DNA of 35,552 nt. Origin: a virus. The notes below the pieces were generated by a model. It was given only the letters and a program-made list of their open reading frames with translations, was not told where the DNA came from and searched no databases. Shown here one piece after another: positions 7,064 through 16,814 of this stretch. Every line of letters begins with the position of its first letter. Position 1 is the stretch's first letter. Made by a program: the position numbers and the translations under genes. The DNA lies in IMG/VR virus record IMGVR_UViG_3300028835_001661, positions 1-35,552 of that record; one strand, given 5' to 3'.

Positions 7064-7450
7064 CTAGCGTTTGCGCTTCCGGGTCGTTTTCTTCCTAGTC
7101 GTTTTCCTCTTCGTCGCTTTCTTCCTCGTTGGCTTCCTTTTCGGTGTCGAAGGGTCACGCGTACATCGTCGGATAGGGACGAATTTTCCGTCTTTGTCCC
7201 TGCAACTCTTACCGTCGAACGTAAAGCCGAGGCTGCTCCTACTGAGCGTTCTACTTCCTCCACCGGAAAAACCGGGAAGCATTTTCAGGGCCTGCGCTGC
7301 TGATACGATAGGAATACCCAGACCCGTTAGCGTCTTAGGATTCACGAAGCGGAAAACCACTTTGCCTCCACGCTTCTTTATCCAGCATCCGGCCTTCCCA
7401 CCTTTTACACGTTTACACGCGATAGCGTTTGCTCTGGTGACTCTTGCCAA
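7064..7450 (-). CDS. Highly basic protein, putative DNA-binding virion protein
   Basis: A 128-residue protein whose last ~30 residues are almost only K, R and T, with a repeated KRKTTRKK/KKTTRKRK pattern. The N-terminal part is also basic and has cysteines at C12, C22, and near 85 and 97. The start is probably a TTG at 7450, after GGGGGATC; no ATG or GTG fits better. The composition resembles nucleic-acid-condensing proteins such as adenovirus core proteins or bacterial H1-like proteins. Placement between the membrane protein and the candidate coat pair suggests genome condensation in the virion. No family can be named. Confidence 0.7.
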   Translation of the reverse strand: MARVTRANAIACKRVKGGKAGCWIKKRGGKVVFRFVNPKTLTGLGIPIVSAAQALKMLPGFSGGGSRTLSRSSLGFTFDGKSCRDKDGKFVPIRRCTRDPSTPKRKPTRKKATKRKTTRKKTTRKRKR

Positions 7451-7481
7451 TTTTTGATCCCCCTTTCTCTCGTCATGCTCC

Positions 7482-8132
7482 TTACAAAATGATCGAATGT
7501 AGGCAAGCCGCGATTATCTCAACCAGTCGCGCGGATGCCATACTATTATCCACGTAGATATTCGTCGCGTCCGCCGCGCTGCCAAGCGTGACCTCACCGA
7601 AAAGATCGGGATGTCCTGACAGGTCGCTGTAAACCGCGTTCACATTCGCCGCGTCCAGATCGGTCGTGCCTCCGGTGAAATTGGCCGCCGTCGGGTTTAC
7701 CGAAATCTGAGCAACGACACAGGAATTCGCCGGGGTATCTGGCAGAACGACGCCGCCAAGTGTCGCGGCCTCTGTGCCGATCCCGATCTGCATAGCCCCG
7801 GCCGTGTCAATGCACAGCAGAACTATGTTATACATATCCTGGGTGCAATCGAACCCGGTCAGGACGAAAAAGTTATCAGTGATCCCCTTAGCGTAGTGAA
7901 CGCCCGCGACAAGATAAGCCGCCGCGACCGCGACCTTTGCGGTGGTTTTCGTTGTCCCGATAGCCGCGCCGATAGCGGTAAAACACTGTGCCAGAAGCGC
8001 CTTTTTCGGGCCTGTCAGGTCGTTCTTCTCCACGATAAAAATCCAGTCGGGCGTTCTCTCCAGGCCGTGAACCACTACCTGATCGCTTGCCAGGGCAAGA
8101 ACGTTGACCGACAGCTTCGCTATTTGTGACAT
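7482..8132 (-). CDS. Putative coat/virion protein, paralog A
   Basis: A 216-residue protein, about 60 percent identical by eye to the 219-residue product of 8189-8848. Shared segments include VHGLER(T)PDWIF-VEKN-LTGPKKAL, then AQCFT, then GVHYAK, then MYNI-LLCIDTAG-MQIGIGTE, then PDLFGEVTLG, then YVDNSMASAR and AACLHS. It is beta-rich and alanine-rich with no signal peptide. It starts at an ATG after AAGGAGGCTTTAGA. Tandem paralogs of equal size inside a virion-type module suggest abundant structural subunits, for example two coat proteins or a coat plus a decoration protein. I do not know the family. Confidence 0.75.
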   Translation of the reverse strand: MSQIAKLSVNVLALASDQVVVHGLERTPDWIFIVEKNDLTGPKKALLAQCFTAIGAAIGTTKTTAKVAVAAAYLVAGVHYAKGITDNFFVLTGFDCTQDMYNIVLLCIDTAGAMQIGIGTEAATLGGVVLPDTPANSCVVAQISVNPTAANFTGGTTDLDAANVNAVYSDLSGHPDLFGEVTLGSAADATNIYVDNSMASARLVEIIAACLHSIIL

Positions 8133-8188
8133 TCTAAAGCCTCCTTACTTTTTGCAGGCCTGCCCTTGATCCAGCAAGCGGCGCGCCC

Positions 8189-8848
8189 TTACGCAATAAG
8201 GGAATGAAGGCAAGCCGCGATGACCTCGACGTTACGCGCAGAGGCCATGCTGTTATCAACATACACATTGGTAATGTCCGCCGCTTTTCCTAGCGTGACC
8301 TCTCCAAACAGGTCGGGATGACCTCCCAGGTCGGAGTAAACCGCGCCCGGTACAATTACACCATCGTCCAGGTCGTCAGTACCTCCGACAAAGTTCCCGG
8401 TTCCTGTGGGATTCACCACGACCTGAGCAACGACACACGAATCTGCCGGCGTATCTGGCAAAACAACCGCGCCCAACGTCGCCCCTTCAGTACCGATCCC
8501 GATCTGCATATCCCCGGCCGTGTCGATACACAAAAGACAGATGTTATACATGGCATTTGTGACATTGAACCCGGTCAAATCCCAAAAGTCGTCAGTCGCG
8601 GCTTTCGCGTAGTGAACGCCGCCGACTGTGAACGCCGCCGCCGCAACGTTCTGGATGTCCGTTTTCGTTGTCCCGATTGCTGTTGCGACATCAGTGAAAC
8701 ACTGTGCATAGAGCGCCTTCTTCGGGCCTGTCAATTCGTTCTTCTCCACGAGGAAAATCCAGTCGGGGATTCTGACGAGGCCGTGAGGTACAGCCTGATC
8801 CGCCGCGAGGGCGGCTATAGTTGCCGTCAGCTTCAATATTTGTGACAC
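8189..8848 (-). CDS. Putative coat/virion protein, paralog B
   Basis: A 219-residue paralog of the gene just downstream, differing mainly by small inserts (GTGNFVGGTDDLDDGVIVPG near residue 150). It starts with GTG (8848) after GGAGGTTTTAGC, where the partner uses ATG. Upstream sequences of both genes are also similar (GGAGG, TTTAG, then the start and TCACAA), so the duplication included the ribosome binding site. The central beta-rich segments are the best conserved. Role as for the partner: structural by context, unproven. If the 5631-6284 protein is not the capsid protein, this pair is the next best candidate. Confidence 0.75.
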   Translation of the reverse strand: MSQILKLTATIAALAADQAVPHGLVRIPDWIFLVEKNELTGPKKALYAQCFTDVATAIGTTKTDIQNVAAAAFTVGGVHYAKAATDDFWDLTGFNVTNAMYNICLLCIDTAGDMQIGIGTEGATLGAVVLPDTPADSCVVAQVVVNPTGTGNFVGGTDDLDDGVIVPGAVYSDLGGHPDLFGEVTLGKAADITNVYVDNSMASARNVEVIAACLHSLIA

Positions 8849-8860
8849 GCTAAAACCTCC

Positions 8861-9256
8861 TTACTTCCTGCCGCCGATCCTTGACTTCGCGGCGGTTATC
8901 ATTAGCTGCGTAACGAACCACATCCCAAAGACGGACGCGGCTATGAGTATGAAAGACTGAGCGTTAAGCCCGAATTTGAAGCCTCCCCCCCCCTCAACGT
9001 CCCCACCGCAGACCAGAGCGGCCTCCTGCGGTGACATATTATACGGCGCGTTGCTGTAGGTCTGGACGCACTTAAGATAGTCAGACTTTTCCTCCCGTTT
9101 TTCGTGGAACTGCCAGAGCGTGCCTCCCCCCAGGATAAGCGCGCCACCGGCAATTATCGGGATCAAGAGTGGGATACCTAACTCCCCATTTCCCGGCTGT
9201 GAAAGTATCGGCCCTGCTGCCTGTGGCAGAGTCATCGCGGATCTGCTGAATATCAT
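8861..9256 (-). CDS. Two-span membrane protein
   Basis: A 131-residue protein with membrane segments at ~28-48 (IPLLIPIIAGGALILGGGTLW) and ~100-120 (FILIAASVFGMWFVTQLMI), the second followed by a basic tail. Between them is a loop with two cysteines (K-C-V-Q-T-Y ... S-P-Q-E-A-A-L-V-C), like the cysteine-pair motif in the proteins at 9269-9529 and 16470-16727. The ATG follows AGGAGGGCTCGGCA. It is probably a virion membrane or assembly protein. No family recognised. Confidence 0.7.
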   Translation of the reverse strand: MIFSRSAMTLPQAAGPILSQPGNGELGIPLLIPIIAGGALILGGGTLWQFHEKREEKSDYLKCVQTYSNAPYNMSPQEAALVCGGDVEGGGGFKFGLNAQSFILIAASVFGMWFVTQLMITAAKSRIGGRK

Positions 9257-9268
9257 TGCCGAGCCCTC

Positions 9269-9529
9269 CTAGAAAAAGACCTTGCCGGCGATAAGCCCGG
9301 CGGCCAGCCAGAAAAGCGGGTGACTGTAGAGCGGCTTCTGTGCCGGCGGTGGACAGAGGAAGGGTACAAAGCCGAGCATCCTCTGACATTCCTCCTGTGA
9401 CAACAGATCCGCGCACGTATTAAAAGCGGCGTCGAAAGCCTCCTGATAAGTGACTCTCGGCCCGGCTTCCACTTGCCCCAGAACGCCGTTAAAAGCAGCG
9501 AGGGCCGTCTGTCCTCTTGCTAATGTCAT
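9269..9529 (-). CDS. Small protein with cysteine pair and C-terminal membrane segment
   Basis: An 86-residue protein. Residues 1-17 (MTLARGQTALAAFNGVL) resemble the N terminus of the 9971-10447 protein. Residues ~29-50 contain A-F-N-T-C-A-D-L-L-S-Q-E-E-C-Q-R-M-L, close to A-Y-D-L-C-V-E-T-F-G-Q-A-R-C-R-Q-M-L of the 16470-16727 protein. The C terminus (PLFWLAAGLIAGKVFF) is a membrane span. The start overlaps the stop of the upstream gene by 1 base (TAATG). Likely a membrane or virion component; function unknown. Confidence 0.7.
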   Translation of the reverse strand: MTLARGQTALAAFNGVLGQVEAGPRVTYQEAFDAAFNTCADLLSQEECQRMLGFVPFLCPPPAQKPLYSHPLFWLAAGLIAGKVFF

Positions 9530-9960
9530 TAAACCTCCTCCTCCTCACTGTAGGCCTCCGGTTCCGACGGCTGCCTCCGTCTCTGTGTCCTCACAGGTTG
9601 CTGACCTCCCAGGGCGATGAGGGCAAAAACAGCGACCCCCATAACTACCAGGAGCCACTTATTGATCCCCTTTTCCACTTCCACGCCGTTCGGGATGGGT
9701 GGCAGTATTTCTTCTTCTTCCTCTTCCATTTCCGTTATAACCGGCGTCGGGTAGATCGGGATATACTTCCCATCATAGTCTATCTCGTCACGCGGCCCGA
9801 CGACAACAATCGCGTCCTCTGGGCCATCTGGTGGAACTAACAGCCCGTCGGGTATTTCACCATCCTCACCATCCGGGACCGGCGGCGCCATTGTGACAGT
9901 TATGCCGCGTGCCAATAGCTCATTCTCAATGTCCGTGTTGGTGATTACTCCGAACTGCAT
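9529..9960 (-). CDS. Acidic single-span membrane protein
   Basis: A 143-residue protein. Residues ~25-100 are proline-rich and very acidic, including a run of Glu near residue 80. A membrane span follows at ~100-118 (WLLVVMGVAVFALIALGG), then a short R-rich then E-rich tail. Starts at an ATG after GGGAGGCCGAT. The layout of a long Pro/acid stalk plus C-terminal anchor is shared with the proteins at 31083-31910 and 33581-34282. Likely an anchored stalk or virion protein; no named family. Confidence 0.7.
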   Translation of the reverse strand: MQFGVITNTDIENELLARGITVTMAPPVPDGEDGEIPDGLLVPPDGPEDAIVVVGPRDEIDYDGKYIPIYPTPVITEMEEEEEEILPPIPNGVEVEKGINKWLLVVMGVAVFALIALGGQQPVRTQRRRQPSEPEAYSEEEEV

Positions 9961-9970
9961 ATCGGCCTCC

Positions 9971-10447
9971 CTAGAAAATCTTGCCGCTTTTCATCACGAT
10001 AAAAGCGAGACCGCCAATGACTATCCAGCCCCAGGTCGGAATTGCACCAAGCCCGGCCTGCGCGGGGATGGGTAAGCAAGCCCCGTCGGGCGTCGGATAG
10101 AACCCCTCTGGACACTTCACGCCAGGGACAACCGCTCCGCCGCCGAACTGCTGACTCAATAATGCCTCCCAGGTCGCGGCCGACCGGTGCTGAGGGTCTG
10201 CCTTGCTGATCTGTGAGGCTATAGCTGCGACCTCGCTCTTCTCCAACGTAACAACGCCGGATTGATCCTTCGCTCCCTTGACAGCCTCATACGCTGACAC
10301 GCCGAGCCCGATCCCGCTTATCACCCATCCGGCGATCTGCATCGCCAGGGACCAGTCGAACCCCAGACCGGCCCGGCTTCCTGAAAACGTCATCACCGGG
10401 TCAAAGGCCTTGAGCGCCGTCTGTCCTACTTTCCTCTCGATTACCAT
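9971..10447 (-). CDS. Membrane protein with shared N-terminal motif
   Basis: A 158-residue protein. The start is the ATG at 10447, after GGAGGGAGGTTCGT; the frame extends upstream but overlaps the previous gene. It opens with MVIERKVGQTALKAFDPVM, closely matching the N termini of the 9269-9529 and 10482-13067 proteins. A hydrophobic segment lies at ~33-52 (SLAMQIAGWVISGIGLGVSA), a cysteine loop at ~110-125 (K-C-P-E-G-F-Y-P-T-P-D-G-A-C-L) and a second span at the C terminus (WGWIVIGGLAFIVMKSG). Probably a virion membrane protein. Confidence 0.7.
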   Translation of the reverse strand: MVIERKVGQTALKAFDPVMTFSGSRAGLGFDWSLAMQIAGWVISGIGLGVSAYEAVKGAKDQSGVVTLEKSEVAAIASQISKADPQHRSAATWEALLSQQFGGGAVVPGVKCPEGFYPTPDGACLPIPAQAGLGAIPTWGWIVIGGLAFIVMKSGKIF

Positions 10448-10481
10448 ACGAACCTCCCTCCTCCGTTTCGTGTGAAAAAAA

Positions 10482-13067
<2,586 letters not shown>

Positions 13068-13110
13068 CACACGATCTCCCATTGCTGGAAAATCGCGAAC
13101 GCCAGGGAAC

Positions 13111-13157
13111 GGAAAACCCGCGAGGATGAAACATTCCCTAGCATTCGCGGGTTTTCC
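13111..13157 (-). terminator. Perfect 13-bp hairpin between two leftward genes
   Basis: GGAAAACCCGCGA at 13111-13123 and TCGCGGGTTTTCC at 13145-13157 pair perfectly around a 21-nt loop. The A and T runs in the arms would suit a terminator in both directions. It sits in the 100-bp gap between the transglutaminase-like gene and the Thr-Pro protein gene. On the minus strand the loop carries AGGGAA, which can also pair with TTCCCT just after the hairpin, so two folds compete. Confidence 0.65.
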
Positions 13158-13182
13158 TCTTCTGTCTTGTCAAGAAACTTGC

Positions 13183-13788
13183 TCAGTAAACCTCATATAA
13201 CCGTGAATCTTCGATCCCGGCCGCCTCATATCCGACCGGGTTCTCTGCCTGTGTAGTGTCAAACGCGATCCATTGTTCCGGGTCGTGTGGTGGCAGGCCA
13301 ACGACCAAATAGATATGATGAAAGTCGGGTTGACCCTCCATCCGAATAACTTTGATCATGATAGGATAGCCGACGGCCTGCAGTACCGCGCCGCCCAGGG
13401 CTGCCATGTCGTCACAGTCGCCCATCGCAAGTTGTAGCGTTCGCTGTGGGGTTCTGTACGTGTCGATCCCGAAGGTGTCAAGAGTGTAGCGGACGTTTGC
13501 CGTTATACGGTTCGCGATCTGTGTGACTTCTCCAAGCCAGTTCCGGGGTTCCACACACCAGCGGCCGGCGCATCTATCGGTCAAGGCCTGCGCGGCGAAG
13601 ATGTGAATATCCTCAGAGACGCGCCCGATCTGGATGTTCTTCGCGATGAGTTCCACGCGATCATCCGTCGAGCTAACCGTCGTCAGCTTCCCCCTCATCG
13701 TGCCGAGAGTTTCCATCGAAGCGGTCATGCTCTTCCGGCGTTCCGGTGGGAACCTGTTTGGATTCATCTGTAGAATCGTCAACCTCAT
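13183..13788 (-). CDS. Transglutaminase-like cysteine protease-fold protein, paralog 1
   Basis: A 201-residue protein with the transglutaminase-core triad: Cys in M-G-D-C-D-D-M-A (~residue 124), His in F-H-H-I-Y-L-V-V (~156) and Asp in W-I-A-F-D-T (~178). The fold includes proteases and amidases as well as cross-linkers. A second member is encoded at 31932-32510 (G-D-C-D-D-V-A, A-H-A-Y-A-E, H-W-L-N-L-D). Both lie in the virion-type module, so processing or cross-linking of virion proteins, or attack on peptidoglycan, are the natural ideas. The start is uncertain: ATG at 13788 has GAGAGG before it but overlaps the upstream gene by 116 bases; ATG at 13728 is an alternative. Confidence 0.8.
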   Translation of the reverse strand: MRLTILQMNPNRFPPERRKSMTASMETLGTMRGKLTTVSSTDDRVELIAKNIQIGRVSEDIHIFAAQALTDRCAGRWCVEPRNWLGEVTQIANRITANVRYTLDTFGIDTYRTPQRTLQLAMGDCDDMAALGGAVLQAVGYPIMIKVIRMEGQPDFHHIYLVVGLPPHDPEQWIAFDTTQAENPVGYEAAGIEDSRLYEVY

Positions 13789-15163
13789 CCTGTGCCTCTC
13801 CGGCTGGCTCTGCCTCGTCCTCTGTCTCTGCCTCTGCCTCTTCCTCTATTTCTTGCGCTGCCTCTTCTTCCTCTGCCTCTTCCATAGACTCACTGTCCGG
13901 GTTAAGCTGTTCGTGAACAGCCTCGATCAGCGCCGCCCGGCACTCTGCCATAAAGGCGGGATCGGCTGCGAATTCCGGGATCATAGGAGCGTATTGATCA
14001 AAGATGTCTCCTGCATTATCGTCGGTGATGAAATTCTGCCACCTCCCGGCGATGCGCTGCGACCCCAGTATCAGGTTTACGGAGTCAACCATCTCGGCGG
14101 CTACGCTGTACGGATCATCCCTCTGCGCGATCACATATCGCAGCTTCATGAGCGCGCCGTATGCGGCATGTGACGAATCTCCGCCCCCTCCCTCCAGTTC
14201 GCCTAGTGGCGCGTCAAGAGCGGCGAGGGGATCAAGTGGGACGACTACCTGGGAATTGTCCGGCGGAGTAGTGGAAGAGGGAGCGGCCTCGGCCGACGCT
14301 GGTGTATCTAATCCCGACACGTTTACCGGGGCTTCTGTCCTTCCAGTCGGGTTAGTATCTGCCGGCAATGCGGCCGGGCCTGTTCCTGGATTCAGGCGCG
14401 AAGCGATGAGCGGCGCGAAGGCCGGGACCGCCTGTCCCAAGCCCTCGAAAAATTTGTCCATGCCACTAGAATTCGATCCTGTGGTCTGAACGGGAGCGCG
14501 GGTCTGCATCTCGTATTGCTTCATAAGCTGCATAACGCCAGATACCAGCGTGAGGGGATCGACCCCTCCATCACCAGCAACCGCTTTCATCTCTTTGATT
14601 CCCTCAATCATGCTCTTTACGATTGCTGACGGGTCGCCTTTCCCGTTCCCCTGATTTGTTAGGAGCGCCGTTATCATCGTCGTTAGCATCGTCGTGACGA
14701 GTTCCATGTTTTTGCCTTGCTGCTCCATCACGATTTTATACACGCTTGGGTCGCTTGCCTCGTCGGTTTTCTTCTCCGCTCTCTCTGCCTTTTCCCTGCC
14801 CTTTGCCATCCCTCCGACTTTGATCTTGTGGGTCTCCGGCTTTCCGTTGTCGGTCCTGATTAGCAAATGCCCGTCAGCCTTGCGGAATCCGACCCTGTAA
14901 TTGCCTCCCCCTAGATGCTCACCTATCAGCTCGCGAAATGTGACGGGATCGACTTCATCCATCTCAAAGTTCTTGTTCTGAAAACCGCGCCCGTCAGAAC
15001 CGATCCGCTCGACCTCGATAGTGATGTCCGCACCGGTCGCCTTGAGGTCTGCGATCCGTCCCTGCGGATCGATTGGCAAAGCCTCTTTCTCAATCTTTGA
15101 GGCCTTTTCCACGACGCCGTTTTTGCCGTCGAGAAATTGCCTCAAGCGTCGTCTCAGTCCCAT
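13673..15163 (-). CDS. Large acidic protein, unknown (scaffold or assembly candidate)
   Basis: A 496-residue protein. The N-terminal ~130 residues form a folded-looking domain with F-R-E-L-I-G-E-H-L-G-G-G-N-Y-R-V-G-F-R-K-A-D-G, a pattern met in uncharacterised phage and plasmid proteins. Charged helix (~130-150) and hydrophobic helix (MELVTTMLTTMITALL, ~165-180) regions follow, then a Pro/Ala/Ser-rich linker (~265-320), a helical domain (~325-420) and a very acidic C terminus (~430-496, mostly E, A, D). Helical, acid-tailed proteins at the start of late modules are often scaffolds, but this is inference. The ATG follows GGGGAGGCACA and lies within the end of the upstream regulator gene. Confidence 0.7.
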   Translation of the reverse strand: MGLRRRLRQFLDGKNGVVEKASKIEKEALPIDPQGRIADLKATGADITIEVERIGSDGRGFQNKNFEMDEVDPVTFRELIGEHLGGGNYRVGFRKADGHLLIRTDNGKPETHKIKVGGMAKGREKAERAEKKTDEASDPSVYKIVMEQQGKNMELVTTMLTTMITALLTNQGNGKGDPSAIVKSMIEGIKEMKAVAGDGGVDPLTLVSGVMQLMKQYEMQTRAPVQTTGSNSSGMDKFFEGLGQAVPAFAPLIASRLNPGTGPAALPADTNPTGRTEAPVNVSGLDTPASAEAAPSSTTPPDNSQVVVPLDPLAALDAPLGELEGGGGDSSHAAYGALMKLRYVIAQRDDPYSVAAEMVDSVNLILGSQRIAGRWQNFITDDNAGDIFDQYAPMIPEFAADPAFMAECRAALIEAVHEQLNPDSESMEEAEEEEAAQEIEEEAEAETEDEAEPAGEAQDEVDDSTDESKQVPTGTPEEHDRFDGNSRHDEGEADDG

Positions 15164-15488
15164 TGTGCCTCCCCTTCATAGCGCGCCTGATAGTGTCGGC
15201 GTCCAGAGTGTGACCGTTCGTTAGCAGTTCGATCTCCGATTTGAGAAAAAATCGCGCCTTCCCAGGCCCCCTTAAGGTCGTCAGACCCCACAGGTCGATT
15301 TTCTGGTTCAGGGTCGTCTTACCAACACCTAGCAACCTCGCTGCCTCCGAAACCCTTACACTCACGGCCGGAGACAAAGCCCACTCTGGCGGGTTCCAAA
15401 TGTCCTTCTGATGGTTCGCGACGTATTTCCTGGGATATTCGTCATTCACATTCTCTAGGCGCGCCCTAGCTAGTTGATACGGTATCAA
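15090..15488 (-). CDS. Helix-turn-helix (excisionase/MerR-like) DNA-binding protein
   Basis: A protein of up to 132 residues, first in the leftward module. Residues ~43-90 read V-R-V-S-E-A-A-R-L-L-G-V-G-K-T-T-L-N-Q-K-I-D-L-W-G-L-T-T-L-R-G-P-G-K-A-R-F-F, a winged HTH of the HTH_17/excisionase kind; the C terminus is basic. The longest frame starts with TTG at 15488 inside a perfect palindrome (TTGATAC-G-GTATCAA); a GTG at 15449 is an alternative. A consensus promoter lies upstream (15556-15585) with another GTATCAA beside its -10. It probably regulates the late module and itself. Confidence 0.75.
   Translation of the reverse strand: MIPYQLARARLENVNDEYPRKYVANHQKDIWNPPEWALSPAVSVRVSEAARLLGVGKTTLNQKIDLWGLTTLRGPGKARFFLKSEIELLTNGHTLDADTIRRAMKGRHNGTETTLEAISRRQKRRRGKGLKD
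15474..15488. promoter_or_regulatory. Palindromic operator candidate TTGATACGGTATCAA
   Basis: A perfect 7+1+7 palindrome overlapping the start of the leftward regulator gene. A third half-site, GTATCAA, occurs at 15551-15557 and overlaps the -10 box of the leftward promoter. The spacing suits repression by a dimeric regulator. Confidence 0.55.
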
Positions 15489-15555
15489 ATCCCCGTCGAA
15501 AGTCTCTCAAATACTATGTGTTCTGGTTCGGTGTCTGATTGGTGGGCTTAGTATC

Positions 15556-15585
15556 AATATACCACGAAGCGCCGGCCAATGTCAA
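15556..15585 (-). promoter_or_regulatory. Leftward sigma-70 promoter for the virion module
   Basis: On the minus strand TTGACA (15585-15580) is followed after 18 bases by TATATT (15561-15556). The sequence before the -10 is CGTGG, like other promoters in this window. It fires toward the regulator gene at 15488 and so heads the 21.7-kb leftward block. Confidence 0.75.
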
Positions 15586-15600
15586 GAAAGAAGCGGAAAG

Positions 15601-15655
15601 ACGCCGCCGGCCGTGACCAAACTACCAATCCACCAATCCTAACGGCCGGCGGCGT
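15601..15655. promoter_or_regulatory. 14-bp perfect inverted repeat flanking a tandem ACCAATCC
   Basis: ACGCCGCCGGCCGT (15601-15614) pairs with ACGGCCGGCGGCGT (15642-15655). The 27-base centre contains ACCAATCC twice in direct tandem, and a reverse copy, GATTGGTGG, lies at about 15536-15544. It lies between the two divergent promoters. It could be a regulator-binding site, a transcription block or a replication-related site. Confidence 0.6.
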
Positions 15656-15731
15656 TACCCTCCCTCTGGAACGGGATCAACCCCGATCTCAGTATATAGG
15701 GGATAGCAGAGCGCCGTCAATCACTTTCTCG

Positions 15732-15760
15732 TTGACGTTCTGACAGAATCGAGGTATGAT
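15732..15760 (+). promoter_or_regulatory. Rightward sigma-70 promoter for the glycosyltransferase gene
   Basis: TTGACG (15732-15737), a 17-base spacer and TATGAT (15755-15760) lie 24 bases before the ATG at 15784. The spacer begins with the palindrome TTCTG-A-CAGAA (15738-15748), and GTTGAC/GTCAAC (15731-15736, 15765-15770) flank the promoter, so an operator is likely. Confidence 0.75.
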
Positions 15761-15783
15761 GAAAGTCAACGGGGGAGGCTGTT

Positions 15784-16473
15784 ATGATTGTGATCTCGAA
15801 TCCGTCAAGGCGACGGGTTCCCCTTGCATTTAACGTGATCGCAGGAAAGACCGCGCTGGTAAAATTTGAGCGCATGATCCGGAGTATAGCGCCAGTCGCG
15901 GATCAAATCACCGTTGTATTCGATGAAACGGCCTCCCCTCCCATGTACGATATCGCGCGGCGGTATGGTGCGGACATAACGACCTCCAGATGGGTCGGAG
16001 ACTTCGCAGGCCAGAGGAATATCGCCCTGGACATGTCCCGGTATCTTTACAACGCCTGGATGGATACCGACGAATCGCTCCGACCGGATGTGGCGCGGCG
16101 GATCGCCTCACTGATGACGGCCCCGCGTCTAAAGGCTTTTTACCTCTGGCAAGCTTCCCCGTCGGTGGATGGAAGCGTTACCTACGTTCCTCAGATTCGG
16201 ATTTTTCCCCGGCTTCCCGGCGTCCGGTGGGAAATCCCGGCGCATGAGCAGATATATCCAAGCCTTGAACGCGCTGGCGTCCGTACAGAGCTAACGGATT
16301 TGAGGATCGAGCATTCGGGCTACTGGAACGAGCGGCGGGTCAGACAGAAGAACCTCAGAAACCTCAAGATTCTGGCGCGCTGGGTCCAGGAACACCCGGA
16401 GGATCGATTCTCCATGAAAAACTACCAGAACGCTGTCGCTTTCGAGCGGAGCAGGAAGGGGGCCGCGCTGTGA
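15784..16473 (+). CDS. Family 2-type glycosyltransferase
   Basis: A 229-residue GT-A-fold protein. The pattern D-F-A-G-Q-R-N-I-A-L-D ... Y-N-A-W-M-D-T-D-E-S-L matches the usual family 2 signature D-F-S-x-x-R-N ... L-D-A-D-E, with D-T-D-E as the metal-binding DxD. Later V-R-W-E-I-P-A-H-E-Q-I and I-E-H-S-G-Y-W-N-E-R-R-V-R-Q-K-N-L-R-N-L match the C-terminal part of the family. No membrane segment is present. It should move a sugar from a nucleotide donor to an unknown acceptor. It has its own promoter and GGGGGAGG site. The Thr-Pro-rich virion protein is a possible acceptor; host surface glycan change is the other option. Confidence 0.85.
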   Translation: MIVISNPSRRRVPLAFNVIAGKTALVKFERMIRSIAPVADQITVVFDETASPPMYDIARRYGADITTSRWVGDFAGQRNIALDMSRYLYNAWMDTDESLRPDVARRIASLMTAPRLKAFYLWQASPSVDGSVTYVPQIRIFPRLPGVRWEIPAHEQIYPSLERAGVRTELTDLRIEHSGYWNERRVRQKNLRNLKILARWVQEHPEDRFSMKNYQNAVAFERSRKGAAL

Positions 16474-16727
16474 ACGTCCTTAGAGAGAGTTTCCTTGAGA
16501 GCTACGATCAATGCAAGCGACTCCGCTCACCGGAAGAATGCAGAGCGATTGCGGTAAGTGGAGCGTCCGTCAGTGTGGACGGCTACCTCAGAGCATACGA
16601 CCTCTGCGTTGAGACCTTCGGGCAGGCCCGTTGCAGACAGATGTTATCCTCTCCAACGACGACGACTATCACGGTCGCGCTTGTGGCTTTGCTTGCTGGT
16701 TTTGTCGTGGGGAGGCTCTTGAGGTAG
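16470..16727 (+). CDS. Small cysteine-pair protein with C-terminal membrane segment
   Basis: An 85-residue protein starting with a GTG that overlaps the stop of the glycosyltransferase gene by 4 bases. It holds two copies of a motif: Y-D-Q-C-K-R-L-R-S-P-E-E-C-R (~12-25) and Y-D-L-C-V-E-T-F-G-Q-A-R-C-R-Q-M-L (~43-59). The second is close to A-F-N-T-C-A-D-L-L-S-Q-E-E-C-Q-R-M-L of the virion-module protein at 9269-9529. A C-terminal span (TVALVALLAGFVVGRLL) follows. It is probably a membrane partner of the glycosyltransferase or a virion protein. Confidence 0.75.
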   Translation: MNVLRESFLESYDQCKRLRSPEECRAIAVSGASVSVDGYLRAYDLCVETFGQARCRQMLSSPTTTTITVALVALLAGFVVGRLLR

Positions 16728-16733
16728 GCTCTG

Positions 16734-16808
16734 AAATAATAAGAGGCGACCTGCGCTAGTCTGTTCAGCGCCCGTCACCTCTGCCAAATAAGCAATATAG
16801 TTCGCTCA
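16734..16808 (-). ncRNA. Candidate small RNA, leftward
   Basis: A consensus minus-strand promoter (16815-16843) predicts a start near 16808. About 25 bases later a hairpin forms: AGAGG-GAC pairs with GTC-CCTCT over 16742-16782 with one mismatch, and an inner GCGCT/AGCGC stem, followed by TTATTATTT. No leftward gene follows, and beyond the terminator the strand is antisense to the 16470-16727 gene. This gives a ~75-nt untranslated transcript candidate. The terminator U-run is imperfect. Confidence 0.45.
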
Positions 16809-16814
16809 AAGGTT

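Noticed and set aside
7071-7457. A hydrophobic plus-strand frame opposite the basic protein
   Set aside because: It only mirrors the Lys/Arg codons of the leftward gene and has no start signal.
13634-14173. A Leu/Cys-rich plus-strand frame resembling a membrane protein
   Set aside because: It is the complement of the Glu-rich tail of the leftward 13673-15163 gene.
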